Source of the DNA: Paroceanicella profunda
GTDB lineage: Bacteria; Pseudomonadota; Alphaproteobacteria; Rhodobacterales; Rhodobacteraceae
NCBI RefSeq assembly: GCF_005887635.2
Contig: NZ_CP040818.1
Coordinates: 124,001-188,000 of the forward strand
Direction: 5' to 3'
DNA length: 64,000 nt
Shown here in pieces: positions 8,605-16,130 of this stretch. The position numbers were made by a program, and so were the translations under genes. Within the stretch, counting starts at the first letter, position 1. Every line of letters starts with the position of its first letter. The notes beneath the pieces were generated by a model. It made no database searches. It saw nothing but the letters and a program-made list of their open reading frames with translations, and was not told where the DNA came from.

Positions 8605-9636
8605 ATGAGCCATTTTCCGGATCAGACCCGTTACGAGACGGCCGTTTACCGTCGCTGCGGGCACAGCGGGCTGGTGCTGCCGCCGATCTCGCTGGGCACA
8701 TGGCAGAATTTCGGAGCCGGGAACGACTTTGATGCCGGGCGGGCGATCGTGCGCCGGGCGTTCGATCGCGGGGTCACGCATTTCGACCTTGCGAACATGT
8801 ACGGTCCGCCGGCGGGACATGCAGAGGATGTTTTCGGCAGAATTCTGCGGGAGGACTTCCCGGGCCTGCTGCGGCACGAACTCGTGGTCTCCTCGAAGGC
8901 CGGCTACGAAATGTGGCCGGGGCCCTACGGAAGGGGCGCATCCATGAAGCATCTGATTGCGTCCATTGACCAGACCCTCGGGCGGCTCGGCGTCGATCAT
9001 GTCGACATCTTCTACGCCCACCGTCCCTGGCCTGACGATCCGATGGAGGAGACGATGGCCGCGCTTGCGCAGATCGTGCGGCAGGGCAAGGCGCTTCATG
9101 TCGGGGTCTCATCCTTCAGCCCCGAACGGACGCGCACGGCCCATGAGCTTCTGAAGCGGGAAGGCGTTCCGCTCCTGATCCATCAGCCCAATTATTCGAT
9201 GCTCAATCGGCACATCGAGGACGGGCTGCTGGACACGCTCGAAGAGCTGGGCGTCGGCTGCATCGGCTTCTCGGCGCTGGCGCAGGGCTTGCTCACGGAT
9301 CGCTATCTCGACGGCCAGGCGACGTCCGGGCGCTCTCTCGACCCGCAGGGCCCGTTCAATCCGGCAGCGCTGACTCCGGAAAATCTGGCGAATGTGCGCG
9401 GCCTCGCGGCAATCGCCCGGAGGCGGGGACAGACGCTTGCCCAGATGGCCATTGCCTGGGTGCTGCGCGATCCGCGCGTGACCAGCGCCCTGATCGGGGC
9501 GCGCACGGTCGAGCAACTGGACGAGTCCCTCGATGCGTTGAACAACACGGCTTTCAGCCCCGAGGAGCTCAGCGAGATCGATGAATTCGCCAGGGAGGGC
9601 GGGATCGACCTCTGGCGACCGCTTTCGGACCTCTGA
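8605..9636 (+). CDS. Aldo-keto reductase, YghZ/Kv-beta-like group
   Basis: This 343-residue TIM-barrel protein has the AKR catalytic tetrad: Asp and Tyr in FDLANMYG, Lys in VSSKAGYE and His in FYAHRPW. The C-terminal NADPH-binding part (ALIGARTVEQLDESL) is intact. The N-terminal region (YETAVYRRCGHSGLVLPPISLGTW) and the MWPGPYG and GASMKHL motifs match the L-glyceraldehyde-3-phosphate reductase (YghZ) subgroup. It would reduce an aldehyde with NADPH in the cytoplasm. It lies 24 bp after the oxygenase behind a GAGGAGGAGA ribosome site, and probably reduces an aldehyde from that reaction. Confidence 0.88.
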   Translation: MSHFPDQTRYETAVYRRCGHSGLVLPPISLGTWQNFGAGNDFDAGRAIVRRAFDRGVTHFDLANMYGPPAGHAEDVFGRILREDFPGLLRHELVVSSKAGYEMWPGPYGRGASMKHLIASIDQTLGRLGVDHVDIFYAHRPWPDDPMEETMAALAQIVRQGKALHVGVSSFSPERTRTAHELLKREGVPLLIHQPNYSMLNRHIEDGLLDTLEELGVGCIGFSALAQGLLTDRYLDGQATSGRSLDPQGPFNPAALTPENLANVRGLAAIARRRGQTLAQMAIAWVLRDPRVTSALIGARTVEQLDESLDALNNTAFSPEELSEIDEFAREGGIDLWRPLSDL

Positions 9637-9982
9637 CGCCCGCGCCCGCCGCGGAAGCGGTGACGCCGGACGTCCGGAAGTTTCACGCGCGATGCAGGCC
9701 CTGTCGGCCCCGAACGGAGACATGAGATGACGAAAACGAGTGCCACCAGTGCCGCGCTCACACCCGGCGCGGCGTCCGTTCCGGCCACCGCGGCACCGGC
9801 CGGCCCGGGCGCCGACCGGGCGAGGCGATGGCCGGTTTCCACGCCGGACCGGCCACCTGTGAATTTGACTCCAAGGTTCTGGGAGCACCGCCCGGCTACT
9901 GGATGAGCCGGCCCGGGAGTATTCCGGTTGGCGACGCCGGACAGCGGGTCCGGAGAACAGTTCAGAATGAAAGGTCCATCTG
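9637..9982 (+). other. Gap inside the run, with overlapping short frames
   Basis: This gap between the two reductase genes holds a 59-codon frame (listed separately) and, in another register, a frame from the ATG at 9828 to 9983. The second frame's TGA overlaps the next gene's ATG. Read together they look like a gene reduced to its ends by deletion or frameshift. I do not recognise the peptides (for example GAPPGYWMSRPG). Confidence 0.35.
9727..9906 (+). pseudogene. Short vestigial frame with intact ribosome site
   Basis: This 59-codon frame starts at an ATG preceded by GGAGA at good spacing. It is Ala/Pro/Thr-rich for its first 30 codons and then ends, while a neighbouring register continues open and reaches the start of the next gene. 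The good ribosome site, short body and register change suggest the remnant of a former operon gene. A functional micropeptide cannot be excluded. Confidence 0.25.
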
Positions 9983-10993
9983 ATGACACTGCAGGATATT
10001 CTGCCCGGCAAGCTCGGCTTCGGCGCCGCACCGCTCGGCAACATGTTTCGTGACATTCCCGAGGAAGAGGCGCTCGCAACCGTGGAAGCCGCCTGGAACG
10101 ACGGCATCCGCTACTTCGACAATGCGCCCTTCTATGGTGCTGGCCTGGCCGAGATCCGCATGGGCGAGGCGCTCGCCGGCAAACCGCGCGAGGACTATGT
10201 CATCAGCACCAAGGTGGGCCGCGTCATCCTCGACGAGGTCGAGGAGAGCCCGCGCGACAACGGCGAGAAGGGCGATGTGTTCGCCCATGGCCGCCCCAAC
10301 AAGGTCGCCAACGACTACAGCGAGGACGCGACCTATCGCTCGATCGAAGACAGTCTGAAGCGGCTCAGGACCGATCACATCGACATCGCCTTCGTCCACG
10401 ATGTCGCGCAGGATTTCTACGGTGACGACTGGCTGAGCGTCTTTGAGAGTGCACGGCGCGGCGCCTTCCGGGCGCTCGACCGGATGCGGGACGAAGGCGT
10501 GATCAGGGCCTGGGGCCTCGGGGTGAACCGGGTCGAGCCGATCGAGCTGCTGCTGGAGCTCGATGAGCCGCGTCCGGACGCCTTCCTGCTCGCCGGCCGC
10601 TATACGCTGCTCGACCATGATCGCGCGCTCCAGCGCGTGATGCCCGGGGTCGCGGAGCGTGGGCTGGGGATCGTCGTCGGCGGCCCCTACAGCTCGGGCG
10701 CTCTCGTGGGCGGTCCCAACTTCGAATATGCGCCCGCCACACATTCGATCCTCGCCAAGGTCGCCGCGATCAAGGCGATCGCCGATCGTCACGGGATCAG
10801 CATGAAGGCGGCCGGCCTGCAGTTCTCCCTCGCCAATCCCGCCGTCGCCGCGGTGATCCCGGGCGCGAGCCGGCCGAGCCGGATCGCCGAGGACAGCGCG
10901 GCGCTGGCAGAGCAGGTCCCCGCCGACTTCTGGCGCGCGTTACGGGCGGCCGGCCTGGTCAACCCAGACGCACCGCTTCCCGGCATGGACTGA
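9983..10993 (+). CDS. Aldo-keto reductase, D-threo-aldose/pyridoxal dehydrogenase-like group
   Basis: The protein has 336 residues and a complete AKR tetrad: Asp and Tyr in YFDNAPFYGAG, Lys in VISTKVGR and His in AFVHDV. The C-terminal VIPGASRPSRIAED binds the nucleotide phosphate. The N-terminal GFGAAPLGNMF and the long insertion after STKVGR are typical of the D-threo-aldose 1-dehydrogenase/L-fucose dehydrogenase subgroup, which mostly oxidises sugars or lactols to lactones. It belongs to a different AKR branch from the gene at 8605. With a lactonase-like propeller in the same run, a lactol-to-lactone-to-acid sequence is possible, though inferred. Confidence 0.86.
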   Translation: MTLQDILPGKLGFGAAPLGNMFRDIPEEEALATVEAAWNDGIRYFDNAPFYGAGLAEIRMGEALAGKPREDYVISTKVGRVILDEVEESPRDNGEKGDVFAHGRPNKVANDYSEDATYRSIEDSLKRLRTDHIDIAFVHDVAQDFYGDDWLSVFESARRGAFRALDRMRDEGVIRAWGLGVNRVEPIELLLELDEPRPDAFLLAGRYTLLDHDRALQRVMPGVAERGLGIVVGGPYSSGALVGGPNFEYAPATHSILAKVAAIKAIADRHGISMKAAGLQFSLANPAVAAVIPGASRPSRIAEDSAALAEQVPADFWRALRAAGLVNPDAPLPGMD

Positions 10994-11094
10994 CAGTCAC
11001 GAAGGCCCGAACACCAGCTCCCGGCCGGGGCAAGCTGCCTCGGCCTCGGGGGCTCCGCGACATCGACATCTCTCGAACGGACAGGAGAAAGATC

Positions 11095-11958
11095 ATGCGT
11101 GAGCTTGAAGCGACCAGGGCGGCAGGAGTTGGCCGTCGCGAACTATTGTCGAGGGCCGGCGCCGCGATGGCGGTCAGCGCCGCAATTGCGGGGTCGGCGC
11201 GGGCGCAGTCCGCCCCCTCGCCGGGGACGGACGGACTGTCGGCGGCCGCGCGCAACAGCGGGCCGCTCGGGGCCCGGCTGCAGGGCGTCCAGCATTTCGG
11301 GCTGACCGTGCAGAACATGGAACGCGCCTATGAATTCTACACCGAGGTGCTGGGCGGCACCGAAGTGTTCCGCCACGGCGACTTCCAGGGCGACCTGGTG
11401 CACAACACGCTGCTTGCCGATCAGGACATCCGGGCCGACGAGCTGCATGTCGATCCGCAGGCGATCGGCGTGCCCAACCTGCGCGACGGCGACCAGCGCC
11501 TGGATGTCCGCTTCATCCAGTTCGACAACGTGGTGATCGAGCTGCTGCAATATCGCAATGCCGCCGAGCCGATGGGCGGCCCCAACAGCTTCGCGCCGCC
11601 GCTCGCGAACATGAGCCCGGCGTTCCCGCGCATGATGCACATCTGCTTCCACGTGCGCGACGATGTCGACTTCAACAGGTTCATCACGGACCTGGAGGCG
11701 GAATCCGCGCGGCGCGGCATGGACCAGGTGCGGGCCAATCGCACCATCCGCGTCCGCACCGAGGCGGAGCGCCGGGCCGCGCCGCAGAGCGCGAACACCA
11801 ACAAGGTGACAGAGGCGCCATCGGACGGCTGGGAGCTGATCTACTGCAAGGGCCCCGAAGGCGAGCAGCTCGAGTTCGTCAAGGCGCTCGGGCCGGTGAA
11901 AGAGCGCTTCGCCGACGCGCTCGAAAAGCGCCGCCAGGCACTCGACGGCGCTCAGTGA
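11095..11958 (+). CDS. Tat-exported VOC (glyoxalase/dioxygenase superfamily) protein
   Basis: This 287-residue protein begins with a twin-arginine signal (GRRELLSRAG followed by an Ala-rich core to about residue 38). Two VOC modules follow: LQGVQHFGLTVQNMERAYEFY starts the first, and PRMMHICFHVRDDVDFNRFI starts the second. His in QHFGL, His in MHICFHV and Glu in EQLEFVK are plausible metal ligands. Tat export implies folding with its metal before crossing into the periplasm, which is unusual for glyoxalase I and suggests a dedicated extracytoplasmic reaction. It has a good AGGAGAAAG ribosome site, and a 10-bp hairpin follows its stop. Confidence 0.82.
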   Translation: MRELEATRAAGVGRRELLSRAGAAMAVSAAIAGSARAQSAPSPGTDGLSAAARNSGPLGARLQGVQHFGLTVQNMERAYEFYTEVLGGTEVFRHGDFQGDLVHNTLLADQDIRADELHVDPQAIGVPNLRDGDQRLDVRFIQFDNVVIELLQYRNAAEPMGGPNSFAPPLANMSPAFPRMMHICFHVRDDVDFNRFITDLEAESARRGMDQVRANRTIRVRTEAERRAAPQSANTNKVTEAPSDGWELIYCKGPEGEQLEFVKALGPVKERFADALEKRRQALDGAQ

Positions 11959-11962
11959 CGGC

Positions 11963-11986
11963 GGGGCGGAGCATGGGCTCCGCCCC
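11963..11986 (+). terminator. Perfect hairpin between VOC and ABM genes
   Basis: GGGGCGGAGC at 11963-11972 pairs perfectly with GCTCCGCCCC at 11977-11986 around a 4-nt loop, starting 4 bp after the VOC stop. No T-run follows. It may attenuate or protect the upstream mRNA and not fully terminate, since the ABM gene with its own ribosome site follows at once. Confidence 0.45.
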
Positions 11987-12010
11987 CCTCCCCCCGGAAG
12001 GAGATCACTC

Positions 12011-12415
12011 ATGCGAACCAGACTCATCTCGCTTGCCGCCACGCTGATGGCTGCCGGTGCACCGGCCGCGGCGCAGCAGGCCACGGGCATCCGCTATGCC
12101 GACATTCCCGCCGGTGCCTATTCGATCATCGCCGAAGTGCAGGCCAGGCCGGGCAAGGAAGCCGAGCTGCGCGCGGCCACGCTGCCGCTGGTCGCGCTGG
12201 TCCGGAGCGACCCGAAGAACCTCGTCTACGTCCTGCAGGAAGATCGGGCCGCGCCGGGTCATTTCATCTTCTATGAGATTTTCGCGAGCGTGGAAGATTT
12301 CGAGGCCCACAACGCGATGCCTTACGTGAAGGACTGGTTCGCCAGGCTGCCCGACCTCGCCGAGGGCGGGGTGCGCGTCATGCGGATGGAAGTTCTCGGA
12401 CATGGCCGCCACTGA
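12011..12415 (+). CDS. Exported antibiotic-biosynthesis-monooxygenase (ABM/YgiN-like) protein
   Basis: A cleavable signal peptide (LISLAATLMAAGAPAAAQQ) is followed by a single ABM domain of about 95 residues: YSIIAEVQARPGKEAELRAA, LVYVLQEDRAAPGHFIFYEIFAS and FEAHNAMPYVKDWF. The conserved Glu, Asn-type and His positions are present. ABM proteins are dimeric cofactor-free oxygenases or quinol-handling enzymes and are usually cytoplasmic, so export is notable. It pairs with the exported VOC protein just upstream, and both could modify an aromatic or quinone-like product outside the cytoplasm. The gene has a GGAAGGAGA ribosome site and ends the run 16 bp from the convergent LysR gene. Confidence 0.8.
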   Translation: MRTRLISLAATLMAAGAPAAAQQATGIRYADIPAGAYSIIAEVQARPGKEAELRAATLPLVALVRSDPKNLVYVLQEDRAAPGHFIFYEIFASVEDFEAHNAMPYVKDWFARLPDLAEGGVRVMRMEVLGHGRH

Positions 12416-12431
12416 TATCGCGCGCCGCCCT

Positions 12432-13337
12432 TCAGCCTTCGGCCAGGAAGTGCTGCATGCGCGGCACCGTGTAGTCGAGGAAGGCCCGCACGCGCGCGGG
12501 GAGAAACTGCGCGCCCCGGAACAGCGCGTGGATCTCGTCCGCCTCGCCGATGTCGCTGTCGGCAAGAATCTCGACGAGCTCGCCGCGGGCGATCGGCTGG
12601 CGCAGATGATAGTCGGCCGCCCGCACGATGCCCAGGCCCGCGATCGCCATGCGCCGCAGTGTTTCGCCATTATTGACGAGCAACGAACCGCTCAGCATGC
12701 GCTCGCCGATGCGGCCGCCCTGGCGCATCGGCCAGACGGGCATCGCACGGCGGAAGTTGAAGCCGAGACAGTTGTGATGGACGAGATCCTCCGGCACCCG
12801 CGGCGTGCCGTGGCGCGCGAGATAGGCCGGCGCGGCGACGATGCGGCGGCGGGTCTCGCCGATCCGGCGGGCCATGAGGTTGGAATCCGGGAGCTTTCCG
12901 ACGCGGATCGCGACGTCGGTGCGATCGAGATAGAGATCGACGACATCGTCCGACAGCGACAGGTCCACCGTTATTCCCGGATAGTTCCGGAGGAAGTCGG
13001 GCAGGATCGGCTCCAGCGCGGCCGTCCCGAACGTGACGGAGGCGGTCACGCGAATGATCCCTTCCGCCTCCGCCCGCCCTTGCGCGATTTGCTGCTCGGT
13101 CTCGTCGAGCGAAGCGAGCAGCGCGAGGCTGCGTTCATAGTAGAACTGCCCTTCGGCGGTCAGCGCAAGGCGGCGTGTCGAGCGCTCCATCAGGCGGACG
13201 CCGAGCCGCGCTTCCAGCCGGGCGATCAGCTTCGACACCGTGGATGGCGTCATCAGCAGGAGCCGCGCGGCCTCGGAGAAGCTGCCCGCCTCCACCACGC
13301 GCACGAATACCAGCATCTCGCCTGCACGATTGTCCAT
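12432..13337 (-). CDS. LysR-family transcriptional regulator
   Basis: This 301-residue protein carries an N-terminal winged HTH (EMLVFVRVVEAGSFSEAARLL, then PSTVSKLIARLEARLGVRLM) and a type 2 periplasmic-binding-like effector domain from about residue 90. The closing motif (PARVRAFLDYTVPRM) is typical of the DsdC/AaeR-like LysR branch that represses or activates a neighbouring divergent gene. It faces away from an MFS transporter across about 170 bp containing an inverted repeat, so that transporter is its likely target. The inducer is unknown. Confidence 0.92.
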   Translation of the reverse strand: MDNRAGEMLVFVRVVEAGSFSEAARLLLMTPSTVSKLIARLEARLGVRLMERSTRRLALTAEGQFYYERSLALLASLDETEQQIAQGRAEAEGIIRVTASVTFGTAALEPILPDFLRNYPGITVDLSLSDDVVDLYLDRTDVAIRVGKLPDSNLMARRIGETRRRIVAAPAYLARHGTPRVPEDLVHHNCLGFNFRRAMPVWPMRQGGRIGERMLSGSLLVNNGETLRRMAIAGLGIVRAADYHLRQPIARGELVEILADSDIGEADEIHALFRGAQFLPARVRAFLDYTVPRMQHFLAEG

Positions 13338-13435
13338 GTCGCACCTGTGCCCTGGCTTCCGAAATCGACGGCGACCTTAGCCGCACGCGCATCGAATGTC
13401 GCCTCATCTGTGAAATCAGCGATCAGTTCGTGTGA

Positions 13436-13460
13436 GCCGGCGCCCTCTGATCGCGCCGGC
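13436..13460. promoter_or_regulatory. Inverted repeat in the LysR/MFS divergent promoter region
   Basis: GCCGGCGC at 13436-13443 and GCGCCGGC at 13453-13460 form perfect 8-bp arms around 9 nt. They lie about 48 bp upstream of the MFS start. It may be the LysR operator or a 5'-leader hairpin; a typical T-N11-A box was not obvious. Confidence 0.35.
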
Positions 13461-13507
13461 CCCCGGGTGGCATGCTGCGCGCGACAGTTGATCGAAAGGA
13501 CCATCGC

Positions 13508-14743
13508 ATGACCGCTCCTCAAGCCTGCGCGCCCGCGCGGTCCACCGGGGCCGAGACCCTGGCTCCCGCTGCCCCGGCGCAGCCGAACGTCAGGCTGACG
13601 CTGTTCGCGCTGGCGCTCGGCACCTTCGCGATCGGCACTTCCGAGTTTGCCAGCATGGGCATCATCCAGCTCTACTCGGCGAGCCTGGGTCTTTCCGTGC
13701 CCGAGGCCACCAGCGCGATCACGGCCTATGCGGTGGGCGTGGTGGTCGGCGCGCCTCTCGTGACGATTGTCGCGGCGCGCCTCAACCGGCGCGTGGTTCT
13801 GCTGGGCCTGGTGGCGCTTTTCATCCTCGGCAACCTGCTGTCGGCCGCGGCGGGAAGCCTGGGGTCGCTGATGATCGCCCGCTTCATTTCCGGCGTGCCG
13901 CATGGCGCCTATTTTGGCGCCGGCGCGGTGGTCGCCGCCTATGTCATGGGGCCGGGCAATGGCGGCAGGGCCTTCGCGATGGTGATGAGCGGGCTCACGG
14001 TCGCGACGATCTTCGGTTCGCCGCTTGCGACGTTCATGGGCCAGACCCTCGGGTGGCGTGAAACCTATCTTGCCGTCGCTGCGGTCGGCCTGCTCGCGTT
14101 TCTCGCCCTTCGCAAGGGGGTGCCGAAGACCGAGGCGCTCAAGGGCACCTCGGTTGCCCGGGAGCTGTCGGCCTTGCGCAAGCCCGCCCTGTGGGGAGTC
14201 CTGCTGGTCGCCGCAACAGGCGTCGCCAGCATCTTCGCGGTCTACACCTTCATCGCACCGTTCGTCACCGACGCGGCCGGCCTGTCGGCGTCCGTCATCC
14301 CGGTTGCGCTCGCCCTTTTCGGCCTCGGCATGACCGCGGGCAACATCGTCGGCGGCCGGATTGCCGATCGCCGGCCGTCCCATACCATTCTCGCGGGGTA
14401 TGGGGCCGGCCTCGCCGCGCTCGCGCTGCTGGCTCTGGCAGGCGCCACCCCCTGGGTTCAATTCCCGGCCCTGTTCGGCGTGGGCGCTGCGCTCATGTTC
14501 GCAATTCCCGGCATCCAGGTCCGTCTGACCCGTATCGCGCCTGAAGCGCCCAGCCTGACCGGCGCCATGAACCTCGCGGCCCTCAATGTCGCCAACGCCC
14601 TGGGCGCCTGGCTGGGCGGGGTGGTGATCACGGCCGGATTCGGACTGCTTTCGGCCGCCTGGGCCGGCTTCGCGCTGACCCTGGCCGGCCTGCTGATCTT
14701 CATATCCATCATCCTGAACGACCGCGCGCGGCAGCGCCGCTGA
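13508..14743 (+). CDS. MFS transporter, AraJ/YdhP-like drug-efflux group
   Basis: The protein has 411 residues and twelve predicted membrane helices. Motifs include GTSEFASMGI in the first helix region, a loop-2 motif AARLNRRVVLLG and RFISGVPHGAYFGAG in helix 5, all typical of the DHA1 AraJ/PbuE family of proton-driven exporters of arabinose-like compounds, purines or drugs. The ATG after AAAGGA was chosen over an earlier possible start because it gives the right distance to helix 1. Regulation by the divergent LysR protein is likely. The last codons are followed by 750 bp without a recognisable gene. Confidence 0.9.
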   Translation: MTAPQACAPARSTGAETLAPAAPAQPNVRLTLFALALGTFAIGTSEFASMGIIQLYSASLGLSVPEATSAITAYAVGVVVGAPLVTIVAARLNRRVVLLGLVALFILGNLLSAAAGSLGSLMIARFISGVPHGAYFGAGAVVAAYVMGPGNGGRAFAMVMSGLTVATIFGSPLATFMGQTLGWRETYLAVAAVGLLAFLALRKGVPKTEALKGTSVARELSALRKPALWGVLLVAATGVASIFAVYTFIAPFVTDAAGLSASVIPVALALFGLGMTAGNIVGGRIADRRPSHTILAGYGAGLAALALLALAGATPWVQFPALFGVGAALMFAIPGIQVRLTRIAPEAPSLTGAMNLAALNVANALGAWLGGVVITAGFGLLSAAWAGFALTLAGLLIFISIILNDRARQRR

Positions 14744-15496
14744 ACCAGCACCGCGAAGGAGCCTTCGGCAAGGTGCGACACGAGCGGACTGTCTCCGATG
14801 CCGGAGACGATCACGTACGTGAATGTCCCGAGACGGATCCTTGAGAGTGCCGGTGGCCAGGGCGAATCTGCCTTCGGCAAAGCCCTCCGGGAGGATGCGC
14901 CGACACAATGCCCGGCTGTGAACGCCCTTGCCACTCTCCCCCTCCACGAAGTCGGCCAGGCACAGCAGATCAGGGCATCGCCCGGCGGCGACGGTAGCCG
15001 CAAAGAGACGTGCGATCGGAGAGGTGGAACATGGCCGGGACTCCCGGGCCCGACATCTCCCAAGTTTGCAATCCGTCCATAACCCGGTTGTCGCCGCTAT
15101 CGGAGAGCCCGGGCGTTCCCACAGCGATCGGCTTGATGGACGAACGACAGCCGTGACGCGGATGGCTTCCATAGGGCCCCTTTCCGGATCGTCCCGATCG
15201 CAGTCCTTCGACAATGATCCATCCGGTATCTGCTGTGGGGCCACGGCAGGAGTGGTCCAACACCCCACGTGAAGCACAATGCCGACCGGCCGCCCCGCCC
15301 AGCCTGATCGACAGCTTCCACCAAGACCAGACGTTCCCCGGAGCTGATAGGAACGACCGTCTCTGATCGAAAAATGCCGCGCTGCTGGCCTGGGTACGGA
15401 CGTACCGGGCAATGGCGTGTAAACGGCGCTTCGATGCCGCATGGGCTATGCGGTGATCGGCGGCAATATTGGAGCATGGAGGGAAATCGACGGGAT
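14744..15496. other. Long gap left of tRNA-Ser, no gene recognised
   Basis: About 750 bp lie between the MFS stop and tRNA-Ser. Base composition is a little less GC-rich than nearby genes and several open frames cross it on both strands, but none has a good ribosome site or a recognisable product. No transposase, integrase fragment or att-like duplication of the tRNA end was found by eye. It may be a decayed insertion next to a tRNA gene. Confidence 0.4.
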
Positions 15497-15586
15497 TGGC
15501 GGAGAGAGAGGGATTCGAACCCTCGGACCCCTTGCGAGGTCAACGGTTTTCGAGACCGCCCCGATCGACCACTCCGGCACCTCTCC
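15497..15586 (-). tRNA. tRNA-Ser(CGA)
   Basis: On the minus strand the sequence folds as a class II tRNA. The acceptor GGAGAGG pairs with TCTCTCC, then discriminator G and an encoded CCA. The anticodon loop TCTCGAA gives anticodon CGA, a long variable arm follows, and the T arm carries GGTTCGAATCC. It reads UCG serine codons, which are frequent in this GC-rich genome. Confidence 0.97.
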
Positions 15587-15839
15587 GCAGAGCGCGACAA
15601 GCGCGCTTCTGAGGGCGCTTCTTATGGACAGCCGGGCAGATGTTCAAGCGGAATTTTGCGCTCCGGGGAGGCCCGCTCGGGATCGCCCGGCCGGGATGGG
15701 GTGCGCCGTTCCCGATGCCCCGGTACGGCCGGTCACCGGCGAGACCGGGGGTGCAAGAGTCTGGCGTGAGGGGCGCTGGCCGTTTCGCTTCGGCTGACGA
15801 TCGCGGAGCAGAGCCATGGGACATCGCTCGCCGCCCGGC

Positions 15840-16130
15840 TCAGCCCGGGGACAGGCAGTGCGCTCGCGGGGGACCGTGAAGCCCGCCATCGTGGGTGCCC
15901 ACCGGCGCCGCTCCGGACCGGACCGCTCCGCTCCGCTCCGCGCGCGGACAGGCAGCACATCGGCGGACGGGGGAAACCCACAACCGTGGGCATGCGCCGG
16001 CCCCGGCCTTTGCCGGGCCGCTCCGCCCTGCCCGTGCAACGCGTCGGCGGGTCACCGCAAAAGCCGGTCACCCTGGGTGCCCTTCGGCGCCAATCGTTGC
16101 CGGGCCGTTCCGCTCAGACCGGGGCCAGGC
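15840..16130. repeat. Degenerate tandem repeat of about 90 bp, three copies
   Basis: GGACAGGCAG recurs at 15849 and 15946, with a related GGCCAGGCTG near 16122. GTGGGTGCCC-like words recur near 15891, 15986 and 16073, and GCCGCTCCG-like words near 15907, 16018 and 16104. This gives roughly 88-97 bp per unit. The array lies directly downstream of the flavin reductase gene and its last unit covers that gene's final codons. The rest of this gap (15587-15839) shows nothing I recognise. Confidence 0.5.

Noticed and set aside
9828..9983. Separate small gene ending in the start codon of the second aldo-keto reductase
   Set aside because: It has no ribosome site and no recognisable product; treated as part of the vestigial region.
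13253..15442. Minus-strand open frame of 729 codons opposite the MFS gene
   Set aside because: It is a composition shadow of the transporter and the gap beside it, with no ribosome site and no recognisable domain.
15497..15586. Protein frames reading through the tRNA-Ser sequence
   Set aside because: Frames with products such as RGFESLSL arise from tRNA genes read as protein.
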